Assembly: GCF_030253575.1 (NCBI RefSeq)
Contig: NC_080569.1
Span: forward strand, 21,377,001 to 21,441,000
Direction of reading: 5' to 3'
DNA length: 64,000 nt
Source of the DNA: Rhododendron vialii
Taxonomy: Eukaryota; Streptophyta; Magnoliopsida; Ericales; Ericaceae
Each line of letters begins with the position of its first letter. Position 1 is the first letter of the stretch. The position numbers were made by a program, and so were the translations under genes. This document shows, in pieces, positions 1 through 11,521 of this stretch. The notes beneath the pieces were generated by a model. The model did not search any database. It was not told the DNA's origin and saw only the letters and a program-made list of their open reading frames with translations.

Positions 1-698
1 TGAGCAAGTTGCTGTTTTTTTAGTACAATCGTCTAGCTATTTTGGGTATTCAAGACTTTGGTTTGAGTTTGATTGAATTGGGGGGGGGGGGGGGGAGAGG
101 AGGGGGGAGACTAGGAATTGTGTGTGTGGCTCTGGATTTCAGTTACATAAAAGCCACAAACTTTTGTTCACTTCTATTTAAAACAAAATATTGGTCATTT
201 TATCATAGTGTTGATTTTTCGTGTCTACAAAACAATTGATAATATTTTTCTGAAAACATTTTACCGTTACACCAAACACTGGAACAAAGACATCATTTTC
301 AAGAAAACATATTCTGATAAACCGTTTTTTGCCCGAAACAACCAGAGTGTCCGTCCCTTTTGCGCCATTCCTTCGAGTTTTCACCATTGACGTTCTTGTT
401 ATACGAGTATCTTAACTGTCCCGATAAACGGGATGAATGACAAAAGTGAAGAAAGTAACGGGCTGGACCATGGAAGTTGGCAGTTGTCTAAATTCTAAAG
501 CAGCGTCTAGCTAGCTACTGATGTTTAATGACAAATACTGAGATAAGCATGGGAAAGAATGAAAGCAGAAAAGTTAACACCAAGTAGAAGCATTTCCTCA
601 AGGATGTAAGAGATGTGGGTGAAATGAATTAACAAAATATACTACTAGGAGTATTTATTCATTGGAAATCAAAAGTACAACATTGTGCTTGCTTGCTC

Positions 699-740
699 CC
701 CAACCCCAACCCCAACCCCAACCCCAACCCCATCCCCATC
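699..740. repeat. (CCCCAA)n tract downstream of copy A gene
   Basis: About six units of CCCCAA, becoming CCCCAT at the end. In copy B (about 4943-4984) the tract alternates CCCCAA and CCCCAT. It lies in the probable 3' flank of the gene. It resembles ciliate-type telomere repeat but is short and internal, so I call it a simple repeat. Confidence 0.8.
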
Positions 741-943
741 TATAAACAACATTACCCTAATCATCATACCAATACCAATCATAATATATAGCAACAACAA
801 CAATGATAATCCAAATAAACTAAACGAGATTAAAAACTTAAAACCGACATACAATCCTAGCTAGTGAAACCACGCACCATTCCACTGGGAAAGTATTACT
901 ACACGAAACGGATATCTAGCCATCCACCTCAGACATTGTGACT

Positions 944-2786
944 CTATTCACCTTCTTCTTTAGCTTCCACCTCCACCTCCACTGCTTCATTAGGTTTCTC
1001 TTCTGCAGCCACGGCCGGTTCCTCAGCCGGGGCTTCCAGTGCATCGACGGCTTTTTCGGTAGTTTCTTCTCCAACAACAGCCTCTGCCTTCACCTCTAGA
1101 ACCTCCTCTTCTAGTGCTTTCTCCACCACTACCACTGGCTCTTCAACATCAACTTTGGGTTCCTCTTCCACATCAACCACTTCCTCCTCCTTATTATTTT
1201 CGACTGGAGGAGCTTCGGCCTCTGTGGCAGAAGCTAGTGGTTGTTCTGCTTCGGCTTCTACCTCCTTTGGTTGTTCAGTCACTGGCTCCTCCGGAGCAGG
1301 TGGTGGTGGTGCAACCACGGCTACTGACTCTTCTGGTTGTGTCTCCTCCAAGGGCTTGGTCACCACCTCAGTTGTGACATTTTCTGGCAATGTGGTGGCA
1401 GCAGGTGAAACCTGCGAGAAATCCAGTCTTTGATCTTTAGCAAAGCTAATGATTAATTAGTAAATAATACAAAATTGGAAAGAAAAACGAGTCAAGTTTT
1501 TCTGAGCTTTGTGTGAGTTAATACTTTGATTTTCTAATAATCGTGTATCCTGACCAGCATTTTCTAATAATCGTGTATCCTGACCAGCATCAGTGGCCCC
1601 AAAATTTTTTCACCGGTGATGGGAGTTGAACTTTCGACAACTTATAATGAAAAGTTTTCATTTTAGGGACTTGGACAGAAGTGTCTGGTTGAGTGAGCCT
1701 TTAGGAGTCGAAAGTTGGAACCATCAAACTTCTAGTTGAATGGTAATTGGATTCATCCAAAAAAAATAACACTAAGAGTGTCCTGTTTCATACTATAGCG
1801 TACTATAGCGCAAAAAATATATACGGACTAAAGATACAATGACGAATGTATGAGAAGTGTCTGATAGAAAATATATATCAGATTCAAACATATCTCACAC
1901 TTTAATCTTTACTTTTGAGAGTGATATCAGATAAATATGGAGTTTGAACAATCATGAATTTGCAAAAACGAAAAGAAATAAAAAAAGGCAAAGAAAAGTT
2001 AATAAAAATGACAGACTGATTTCTGCACAGCTTTAATTGTAAAAAAACATGTACAAAACTACGGACCCGGGGACCCTGCAGAGCGGCCAATCCGGCCGTT
2101 CATCTCGGAATCAACGGCCCGGATTGAAACATCTTTTTCCTTTTCCTTTTTTTTTTTTAAAATCCGTTCGGTACCTTTACATCTCGGCCGTCCAAAACAC
2201 TTTTGGACGGCTGAGATGTGCTCGGCACCCCTGCCAAGCACCCCTGCTTGGCAGGGTCTCCAGGTCCCAAAACTACTGTTATGTCCAACCACTTCTATAC
2301 CAAGTATATTATACAGTAGGCCGATCAAAAGTAAGTATATCATATGGTTAGAAATTCCATGTCATTTGGAAGTGCTGAAATATGGACTCGACCACCATCA
2401 ACATTTTCCCGAAAAACGAAAAGAAAAACCGATGTCATCGATTGAGCTTAAACGATAGGCTGGTTTTTTTGAATTTGCTATCAATCGTTGTCCAGCTCAA
2501 TCGGTTAATCATCTGTTTTGTATGAAACTTGATAGACCAAGAATAGTGGAGGAAACATTTATGTTATGAATGAATACAACAACTAAACAATCTGCTAATA
2601 TAAAGATAAAGAAAGAAACAGAGGAAATTGGAAGACCTGCACAAAACTAATAGGAAAAACCAATCTGATCACATCCATTTGGTTTATTCCTTGAAAGTAG
2701 GACAAGAAATACAGTGAAAATTAAAGCTTATATTTATAATGGAAACAATCAAACTAGTACTAGCTAGTTACCTCAACAATGGCCAT
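944..2786 (-). CDS. Glu/Val/Pro-rich acidic protein, copy A (two exons)
   Basis: Two-exon model, 160 codons. Exon 1 is 2772-2786 and encodes MAIVE, followed by a GT donor at 2771-2770. Exon 2 is 944-1411, starts after an AG acceptor at 1413-1412 and reads VSPAATTLPENVTTEVV onward. The phase is preserved across the intron. The protein is almost entirely Glu, Val, Ala and Pro with no membrane segment or catalytic motif. It resembles the small acidic plant proteins annotated as 'induced stolon tip' or TUB8-like, whose biochemical role is unclear to me; that link is from memory. A TATA box lies at 2916-2924 and a purine/pyrimidine tract at 2812-2861 in the 5' leader. Compared with copy B the C-terminus is shorter: it ends KEEGE, because about 20 bases present in copy B are missing, which also brings an early TAG into frame. 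Both copies keep the intron, so neither is a processed copy. Confidence 0.75.
2063..2267. mobile_element. MULE-type MITE, 205 bp, 9-bp target duplication
   Basis: Flanked by perfect CAAAACTAC at 2054-2062 and 2268-2276, and absent at the matching place in copy B. The ends are inverted: GGACCCGGGGACCCTGC against GGACCTGGAGACCCTGC. A related but more diverged copy in the opposite orientation lies at about 40845-41072. A 9-bp duplication is the Mutator-like signature. The insertion into only one copy dates it after the segmental duplication, unless copy B lost it exactly. Confidence 0.85.
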
Positions 2787-2810
2787 TGCAAAAACAAAGG
2801 GATCAAAAAT

Positions 2811-2811
<1 letters not shown>

Positions 2812-2861
<50 letters not shown>
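2812..2861. repeat. (GA)n microsatellite in the 5' leader of copy A
   Basis: About 48 bases of pure GA, read as CT on the gene's strand, lying between the TATA box and the ATG. The copy B equivalent is about 36 bases (7024-7059), so the tract length has changed since duplication. Confidence 0.9.
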
Positions 2862-2864
<3 letters not shown>

Positions 2865-2915
2865 AATCAGGAATTGTGAGTGAGTGAGGTGAAGAGCTTT
2901 GTTCAATTGGTAGAG

Positions 2916-2924
2916 CTATTTATA
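2916..2924 (-). promoter_or_regulatory. TATA box of acidic-protein gene copy A
   Basis: On the minus strand the site reads TATAAATAG, 130 bases upstream of the ATG at 2786. The same site is kept at the equivalent place in copy B (7086-7094). Confidence 0.6.
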
Positions 2925-5296
2925 GAGAGAGTCTAATGGGTGAGATGGGGTGGAAACATTATTCAATGGGGGTGGGGAGGGCTTGATAAAAAGATTCTTT
3001 GCGAATTTGACATCTCATATCTCTGACATAAAGAGCACACCACATCATGGTCTAGTTGTAAATGTTTTTACTTTACCAAAACAAAATACTAGTAATAAAG
3101 TACTTACCAAAATAATAAAGTATTTTGAGAAATATTAGGCATTTGTATTTTTGTTTTTCCATAAATGATAGTGTGGTGTGTTATGTGTTGGCCCACATGC
3201 ATAGGACTAACTCTGGATGAGTCATTTCCAGGTTGTATGTAAATTCAATGCCATCTAATTCAAAAAAAGTATATTCCACCTTAATTACCAAAGACATTAG
3301 TGAAGCCATTATGTCTAGTTCTAGATGAGTCATTTACAGATTATATGTAAAATTGTAAATTCAATGCCCTCTGATTTAAAAAAAATTACTACCTTTCAAT
3401 GCCCAACTTTAAATTGGGTAATTGTTTTTGGTAATAAAGGTGCAATCGTGTAATTCAATTGGGAAATACGTACTAGCTTGCAAGTTTCATCAATGCTTAT
3501 ACAAGGCCATATAGACTAGGAATTCCCCCCACCCCCCCCCCCCCCCAAGATAGACCACATAATAGCAGATATATGCATCACAATGTCAAATCTTAGTAAT
3601 CACCATACTCCTACATATATTATATGTTCTCATATGCTAATTTTCAACACATGGGTTCTGTTGTAAATAGTAAATACAAGTACTTCTCAAAACAAAGAGT
3701 TAAATGGTGTACAAAGAATCATAAGAGCAACACAAAGCTGAAATAACTAGAATAAGCACCGACCCCTCATACCAATATACATGCTTTATTGAGACGTCGG
3801 GGGCCAAATCCTGTTGAGGCTAAGAATTAATTATCTTTTTTTTGCAAATTTTTTTCTCATTATGAAAGCTATTTCTTAAGTTGATATATACCATATCAAA
3901 TGGGTTTTGATTTTAGTGGTTGCATGCTCTCAAATTTTGATGCTACCGTTCCGTTCTTACAGATATAAACACAAATATACATACATACGAATTCGCCGTA
4001 AGAAAAAAAGAGTTCGAACAAAGCTGATGGCAAATTTGGCAATTAAAATCAAGGAAAAGCAGGTTTAGAGTTTTAGTCAAAATTGTAATGTTGAGTAATT
4101 TGATTATAGTACATGCAATCACTTCATTTTTTTGGAGCACGACCCCGTTCGTTTAAAGATTTTGGATTCTAATAATCTCTGTATGTATGTTTACCCTGTT
4201 TAATAATTTGTTTGTGGGTTTAGAGAGTATATTGGACGGAATTTTGTTCAACGATGGACTCTTCTGATGAAATTGAGAGGCTTGCTTTGACGTGAGCAAA
4301 TCGCTGTTTTTTCAGTTCAATCGTCTAGCTATTTTGGGGATTCAAGACTTTGGTTTGAGTTTGATTGAATCACAAACATTTGTTCACTTCTATTTAAAAC
4401 AAACTATTGGTCATTTTTATCATAGTAGTGATTTTTCATGTCTACAAAATAATAAATAATATTCTCCCGACCAAACACGGGAAAACAAGTCATTTTCACG
4501 AAAGCATTTTCTGAGAAAAATATTTTCCATAAACTGTTTGTTGCCTGAAACAAATGGAGTGTCAGTCCCTTAATTATGCGCCATTCCTTTGAGTTTGCAC
4601 CATCTATATTCTTGTTATACGAGCATCTTAACTGTCCCGATAAACATGATGAATGACAAAAGTGATGAAATTAAGTATGGCGGGGCTGGATCATGGAAGT
4701 CAGCAGTTGTCTAAATTCTAAAGCAGCGTCTAGCTAGCTAGCTAGCTACTGATGTATAATGACAAATACTGAGATAAGCATGGGAAAGAATGAAAGCAGA
4801 AAAGTTTAACACCAAGTAGAAGCATTTAATTTCCTCAAGGATATATATGTGAGAGATGTGGGTGAAATGAATTAACAAAATATACTACTAGGAGTATTTA
4901 TTCATTGGAAATCAAAAGTACAACATTGTGCTTGCTTGCTTCCCAACCCCATCCCCAACCCCATCCCCAACCCCATCCCCATCCATAAACAACATTACCC
5001 TAATAATCATACCAATACCAATCATAATATATAGCAACAACAACAATGATAATCCAAATAAACTAAACGAGATTAAAAACTTAAAACCGACATACAATCC
5101 TAGCTAGTGAAACCACGCACCATTCCACTGGGAAAGTATTACGTACTACACGAAACGGATATCTGGCCATCCTCTCACGAAACATGTTGGTCCTCCCCCA
5201 AGGCTCACACCCACATGTTTTTGGTGAGATGGAAGGTCTATATAACTGTTTCGCAAAATACTTTCTCGCAGTACTAACTTCTTCTGTAGTCCCACT

Positions 5297-6766
5297 TCAG
5301 ACATTGTGACTATATTCTTCACTCTTCTCAACGAGAACTTCTTCTTTAGCTTCCACCTCCACTGCTTCATTTGGTTTCTCTTCTGCCGGTTCCTCGGCCG
5401 GGGCTTCCGGTGCATCGACGGGTTTTTTGGTAGTTTCTTCTCCAACAACAGCCTCTGCCTTCACCTCTAGAACCTCCTCTTCTAATGCTTTCTCCACCAC
5501 TACCGCTGGCTCTTCAACATCAACTTTGGGTTCCTCTTCCACATCAACTACTTCCTCCTCCTTATTAGTCTCGACCGGAGGAGCTTCGGCCTCTGTGGCA
5601 TCAACTGGTGGTTGTTCTGCTTCGGCTTCTACCTCCTTTGGTTGTTCAGTCACTGGCTCCTCCGGAGCAGGTGGTGGTGGTGCAACCACGGCTACTGACT
5701 CTTCTGGCTGTGTCTCCTCCAAGGGCTTGGTCACCACCTCAGTTGTGACATTTTCTGGCCATGAGGTGGGAACAGGTGAAACCTGCGAGAAATGGTCAGT
5801 CTTTGATCTTTAGCAAAACTAATGATTAATTAGGAAGTTATACAAAATTGGAAAGAAAAACGAGTCAAGTTTTTCTGAGCTTTGTACGAGTAAGTAATAT
5901 TTTGATTTTCTAATAACCGTGTATCCTGACCAGCATCTGTGGCCCTAAAGATATTTCACTGGTGATGGGAGTGAACTTTCGACAGCTTGTAATGAAAAGT
6001 TTTCATTTTATGGACTTGAACATAAGCGTCTGGTCGAGTGAGCCTTTAGGAGTCGAAAGTTGGAACCATCAACCTCTAGTTGAATGGTAATTGGATTCAT
6101 CCAAAAGAGAGAGCACTATTTAAGTTTCTATTTATCTGTTTGGATAAAATGGTCATTTAAATAACATAAGAGTGTCATTTTATACTCTAATTCAAAAATA
6201 TATATACAGCCTACAGACACAAAGACAAATGTATGAGAAGTGTCTGATAGAAAAGTATATATATCAGATTCAGACAAATCTCACACCTTAATCTTTACTT
6301 TTAAGAGTGATATCTGATTAATATGGAGTTTGGACAATCATGAATTTGCAAAAACGAAAAAAAAAAAAAAAGACAAAGAAAAGGTAATAAAAATGACAGA
6401 CTGATTCTGCACAGATTTAACTGTAAAGGGCCAAAAAAATTAGAATCAAAACTACTGTTTTGTCCAACCACTTCTATACCAAGTATGTTATACAGTATGC
6501 CGACCAAAAGTAAGTATAATATATGGCTAGAAATTCCATGTTCATTTGGAAGTGCTGAAATATTAATTCTTCCACCGTTAACATTTTCCGAAAAATGAAA
6601 AAACCGATGTCATCGATCGCGCTTAAACGATAGGCTGGTTTTACGATCAATCACTGTCTAGCTCAACCGATCGGTTAATCATGTGTTTTGTATGGAACTT
6701 GATAGACCAACAATAATGGAGGAAACATTTTATTGTTATGGATGAATACAACAACTAAACAAGATA

Positions 6767-6808
<42 letters not shown>

Positions 6809-6999
6809 TAAAGAAAGAAACAGAGGAAATTGGAAGACCCAATCGATGTGATCAAAACTAATAGGAAAAACCCAATTTGATCACATCCATTTGGTTTATT
6901 CCTTGAAAAGTAGAACAAGAAATACAGTGAAAATTAAAGCTTATATTTATAATGGAAACAATCAAACTAGTACTAGCTAGTTACCTCAACAGTGGCCAT
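5297..6999 (-). CDS. Glu/Val/Pro-rich acidic protein, copy B (two exons)
   Basis: Two-exon model, 166 codons. Exon 1 is 6985-6999 (MATVE) with a GT donor at 6984-6983. Exon 2 is 5297-5782 after the same TTCTCGCAG acceptor as copy A, and begins VSPVPTSWPENVTTE. The ending KEEVLVEKSEEYSHNV is longer than in copy A and is probably the ancestral form, because copy A's sequence beyond its stop still matches it. The protein is Glu-rich with no predicted membrane segment. Upstream are a GA/CT tract (7024-7059) and a TATA box (7086-7094). The high identity of intron and flanks to copy A supports recent duplication. Function is not established from sequence. Confidence 0.75.
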
Positions 7000-7019
7000 T
7001 GGAAAAACAAAAGTTGGAT

Positions 7020-7061
<42 letters not shown>

Positions 7062-7085
7062 GAAGAGCTTTGTTCAGTTGGAGAG

Positions 7086-7094
7086 CTATTTATA
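7086..7094 (-). promoter_or_regulatory. TATA box of acidic-protein gene copy B
   Basis: TATAAATAG on the minus strand, 87 bases upstream of the ATG at 6999; conserved with copy A. Confidence 0.6.
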
Positions 7095-8187
7095 GAGAGT
7101 GTCTAATGGGTGAGATGGGGTGGAAAAATTATTCAATGGGGTGGGGAGGGCTTGATAAAAGATTCTTTGCAAATTTGACATCTCATATCTTTGACATAAA
7201 GAGGACACCACATCATGGTCTAGTTGTAAATGTTTTTACTTTACCAATACAAAATACTAATAAAGTACTTACCAAAATAATACAGTATTTTGAGATATAT
7301 TAGGCATTTGTATTTTTGTTTTTCCATAAATGATAATGTGGTGTGTTATGTGTTGGCCTGCATGCATAGGATTAGCTCTGGATGAGTCATTTACAGGTTG
7401 TATGTAAATTCAATGCCCTCTTATTAAAATAAAAAATAAAAAATACTACCTTTCAATGCACAACTTTAAATTGGGTAATTGTTTTTGGTAATAAAGGTGC
7501 AATCGTGTAATTCAATTGGGAAATACTAGCTAGCAAGTTTCATCAATGCAACATTGATACAATGCTATATATGTAGTCTAGGATGTTTTTTCCTCATATA
7601 GATCACATAATAGCAGATATATATGTATCAGGATGTCAAAACTTAGTAATCGCCATACTCTTACATATATCATATGTTACCATATGCATATGCAAATTTT
7701 CAACACATAGGTTCTGTTGTAAATTAATCCAACTACTTCTCAAAATAAAGAGTTAAAAATTTGTACAACGAATCATAAAAGCAACACAAAGCTGAAATAA
7801 TTGGAATAAACATTAATTGACCCCTTATACCAATATACATGCTTTATTGAGACGTCAGGGGCCAAATTCTGTTGAGGCTAAGAATTAATTATCTTTTTTG
7901 TAATTTTTTTCCTCATTATGAAGCTATTTCTTAAGTTGATATATACCATATCAAATAGGTTTTGATTTTAGTGGTTGCATGCTCTCAAATTTTTTTGCTA
8001 CCGTTCTGTTCTTACAGATATAAATACATACATACATACATACGAATTCGCCTTTAGAAAAAAGGAGTTCGAACAAAGCTGTTGGCAAATTTGGCAATTA
8101 AAATCAGGGAAAAGCAAGTTTAGAGTTTTAGTCAAAATTGTAATGTTGAGTAATTTGATTATAGGACATGCAATCACTTCATTTTTT

Positions 8188-9276
8188 AAAAATTTTTTTT
8201 TTAAGACTAGCTCTCTCTCTAGAAAGAAAGACGCTCCTCCTTCTTTAAGGATTCTCTCAGTTTCTGCAGCCGCCGCCTGGGGGGAGGCGCTTCTCCTTCC
8301 CTCCTCCCCTGGGCCGCCCTTTTCCTCCTCTCTTCCCTCTTCCCTTTCTACCTTTCCTTCATCACTCAGATTTGTTCTCCCTCTGCCCCTCTGTTTTCTT
8401 CTTGGTCTCGTTTCCTCCGCCCTTCCTGGTTTGGGAGGGTGAGGCGGTTCTTTTCGCTTCCGGTCGGAGGGTTCTTGGTCCCTCTGGGAGCCTAGCGGTG
8501 TTGGGTGGTTCGATGTGCTTTCGGAGGTGCAGGGGTGGCGAAGGCGGCGATCTGGTGATGGGTGTGATTTTGGTGGTGGTGGTGGTATGGCAGTGTTGGG
8601 GATGTTCCCTAGGCTGTTTTTTTTAATTTTGTTTTGCAGGTTGCTCTTATTCAAAAATCGATTGGTAAAGTTGCGGTGTTGATCGGTGATGGCTGTTTCC
8701 GGTGGTGATGAGGTGGTTGTGGCTCCCATGGCTGTTCTGCTCAGGTCGCTTTGTGTGCCGAAGTCCGGTTAGTGGCCATTCTGAGTGCTCAGTAGGGCGA
8801 GGGGTCAGCGGTTCGTTGTTTCCGGGTCTTCTGTTGCAAATTAAGATCGTTGTTCCTAGGGTCTTTGCAGGGGCTTGAAGTGGTGGTGGTGGGTTCCTCT
8901 CAACCCTGGTTGCTTTGGTGTTCATTTTCGTAGGCCGGTCTCTGCCGCCGGTCTCTGCCGCCGGGAGAGGCCGGCTCGTTTTAACGGCGAGGTTGGGCTC
9001 CGGTGGTTTGTGCGGAGGTGAGTGTTGAAGTTAATTAGGGTTTGAGGGTTTGGTTTGGGAGGGCCGGTTCATGGTTTGGACCGGATCTGGATGTATTGAG
9101 CTGTATTTGTTTCTTATTTGGGTTCAGGGTTGGGCTGTTTTGCTGATTTTTTTGACCCTTGTTGACCTTTGGGTGTTCGGACTTTGCCTTAGTGGTGTTT
9201 TGTCCAACTCTTTGTTGGATTCCCTTTTTCTTCCCCCATTTTTTAATAAAATTCAATTTTGCGGATAAAAAAAAAA
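8188..9276 (+). mobile_element. LINE-derived non-autonomous retroposon, 1.09 kb, poly(A) tail
   Basis: Copy A gives the empty site, so the insertion is exact. A 16-bp target duplication (AATCACTTCATTTTTT) lies at 8172-8187 and 9277-9292. The right end has AATAAAATTC followed by a short spacer and about 12 A, the usual plant LINE 3' end. The left part begins with pyrimidine-rich sequence like a plant LINE 5' UTR, followed by GT-rich sequence. I see no endonuclease, reverse transcriptase or RNase H coding. It looks like a LINE leader joined to a 3' UTR, mobilised in trans, rather than a simple 5'-truncated copy. Confidence 0.8.
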
Positions 9277-9300
9277 AATCACTTCATTTTTTTGGAGCAC

Positions 9301-10860
9301 TGCATGTCACTCAAATGTGGACATGGCCGAAAAAGCCAACAAAGAAATGAAATGGGGTTTTTAGGCCGGTGGCCGGAGTGGGGACACCACACATCACCAG
9401 CCAGCTGAGATCATGGCCCATCCAAAAGCCGCACAAACGGACAGATCAGAATTGCTGTGCCTGTGGCCAGAGTCGGCACTTTTCAAAGGTTTAAAATGAA
9501 AATTAAGAATATAGCTTTTTTTGTTGAATATAATAAGGGATAAAAAAAAAAAAAAAGGAATTCTTACAATTCAAAATTTTTTGAAGGCCTAAAGTGTCTG
9601 CAACACTTATTTTAAATCAGGACCGACACTAGCCCTGTCATATTATCAATCAACTTTTTCATCTTTTTTATCATACTGTGCTACCCATTGCGCCTTACGT
9701 TGGCAAACCGCCCTTCTCAAAAAAGATGGTATCGGTACACTCCCTCGTGGCCCCACTTGTCTATGCTTTTCAATTTCCAGGCAGTGTGAGCTCGTGAACT
9801 GGCGCTTATACTTTTCAGCCGGTCTTAATTATATTGCCATGCTGGATCACAGTCATGACCTCTGACCCAATGGTTTAATAATCTGAACCGGATCATCGGT
9901 CAGTTCGACCGTCAATCAACCCATGATCCGGTTCGCTCATCGACTGGTTTTCAAAACATTACTCTAACCATTATCGCCCACCCGTCTACAAGAACAAGTG
10001 CATTCTTCTTGATATAAGTATTAGATTGGATTATGTATTCATCGCATGCTGGCAATGGATTTGGAGTGTGGTACTATTAATTCGATCGCTATGAATCTGA
10101 GATGATAAACATTTTGCGATTATGTAAAGAGCGTTACTACAATATTTGAACCTTACCTACCCGAGACACAACAAGACTTACGTAGGAGCATCGACAAGTC
10201 TCGCTAGCCCTTAGGGCCGTCTCGTTGAAGTAATTTGTTCACGCTCATTCTTTTGATTTTGGTGACCAACAATTTTTATGAATGAGACATCATAAGTACG
10301 TACTCAGCTCCGTTGGGCAGTTGAGAGAAGAAGATGACATACAAAGTGTATTTTGTCAAAAAAAAAAAAAACTTTGAGGATACCGGAGATTTACTTGGTT
10401 GATAAAATTAGCGCCTTGAGATAAATCGAGATGCACGTAAGTTGACGCGAATCCCTGCTTATTTAAAAAAAGTACCATTTATATAGACAATGTGATGAAA
10501 CAATCTACTCTACATGATGTGCTTTTTTTGAATACTATTACACCGAAAGGCATTTTCAGGATTTAATAAAGGAAAATTGGAGATCCAAGGATGATGTTTG
10601 TCCATAGGTCATGAATTTAGTAATTTTATAGCACATCTTAACTTAACGCATGTTAACTTGATAATTTGGAATTTTGGACTTAACCAAATTGAAGTACGTT
10701 TGATGATTTGTCCCTTCTTCTTCATAATATGTTTGGATTAATTAGAATATACTCGTGTGGATGAGTGGATCATTATGAGTATATACATTTCCTTTCGGTG
10801 CAACATGACGTGTATGTACTTCCTAGTGTCAAAAGTTCATTGAAAATCAAAATTGGATGT
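9301..10860. other. Intergenic, no gene seen
   Basis: AT-rich sequence with A-runs near 9542 and 10359. Around 9868-9955 a short stretch repeats an ACCGGATCAT/ATGATCCGGT inverted motif, as in a small fold-back element. No coding region is supported. Confidence 0.5.
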
Positions 10861-11521
10861 TAGGGGTGCTAATCGAGCCAAACAAGCCAAGTACAGGCAT
10901 GGTTTGATTCCATATTACATGTGTTCAGGCTTGGCTTGAGCTTGAATATTTTTGAGATTAATTGTTCAAGCTCGGCTTGAGCTTGAAATTTTGTGTTCGT
11001 GATAGGCTTAACTTGGCTTGTGAAATATGCAAATTAATCTTGAACTTTCAAGCTAGACTCATCAAGTTCCAATATTAAATGGGCTAATTTAAAGTCATAA
11101 AAAATAACTGCCATCATTAATCCAAGCCAAAAAAACTTATAAACATAAAATTCAATTACTAACTACATTCATTAAATTAAAACCCTCAAACTCTTAAATT
11201 TTCATATCTCACATGGGATATTTCATATTTGGATGTAATGGTACTGTAAAACAGGTGAAAATGCCCATATGAAAGGCCAACATAGATCTCATATTTTGGA
11301 ACATTTATTAAATCTACCCTTCTATTTGTAATATTTATGGAATAACCTCTTTGTTAGGCTATCGAGCCAATCACTCAAACACTCATATGCTCAAACTTGA
11401 CTTGAATTCATATATAAACAAAAAAACGTGATTGAGCTTGACTTATATATATTTTTAAACGAATTTGAATAAGCCAAAAGTCAAACCGAGCTCGAATTGT
11501 TTGATTCGTTTAGCAATTCTA
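10861..11521. mobile_element. hAT-like MITE with gctcg/gcttg-rich arms
   Basis: The ends read TAGGGGTGCTAATCGAGCC and, inverted, TAGAATTGCTAAACGAATC. The interior is full of gagctcg and agcttg words, as in a common plant hAT-derived family. Related copies sit at about 37427-37723, 53124-53460 and 61204-61593. No target duplication is visible here. Confidence 0.5.

Larger units (their letters stand above)
1..4140. repeat. Tandem segmental duplication, copy A
   Basis: This stretch matches 4292-8187 plus 9277-9300 almost throughout, from the TGAGCAAGTTGCTG start to the shared CACTTCATTTTTTTGGAGCAC end. It includes the acidic-protein gene, its promoter and both flanks. The window begins inside the unit, so the true left boundary is not visible; 4141-4291 may be the part of copy B whose partner lies left of the window. 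Copy A alone has the 205-bp MITE (2063-2267) and a G-run at 79-95. Confidence 0.85.
4292..9300. repeat. Tandem segmental duplication, copy B
   Basis: Direct copy of 1-4140. It alone carries a retroposon (8188-9276), a (TA)n run near 6773-6804 and about 120 extra bases just 3' of the gene's coding end (about 5174-5290). The gene, intron, TATA box and flanks stay aligned. Confidence 0.85.

Noticed and set aside
699-740. Interstitial telomere
   Set aside because: CCCCAA is not the plant telomere repeat (CCCTAAA) and only about six units are present, shared with degenerate form in copy B.
1114-1433. Plus-strand Ser/Thr/Gly or Leu/Pro-rich frames opposite the acidic-protein exon
   Set aside because: They are shadows of the Glu/Val-rich minus-strand exon, which has splice sites, a start exon and a TATA box.
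7998-8729. 243-codon minus-strand frame across the copy B retroposon
   Set aside because: It crosses the retroposon insertion junction, has skewed Arg/Glu/Pro content from the pyrimidine-rich leader, and its upstream half has no homology support.
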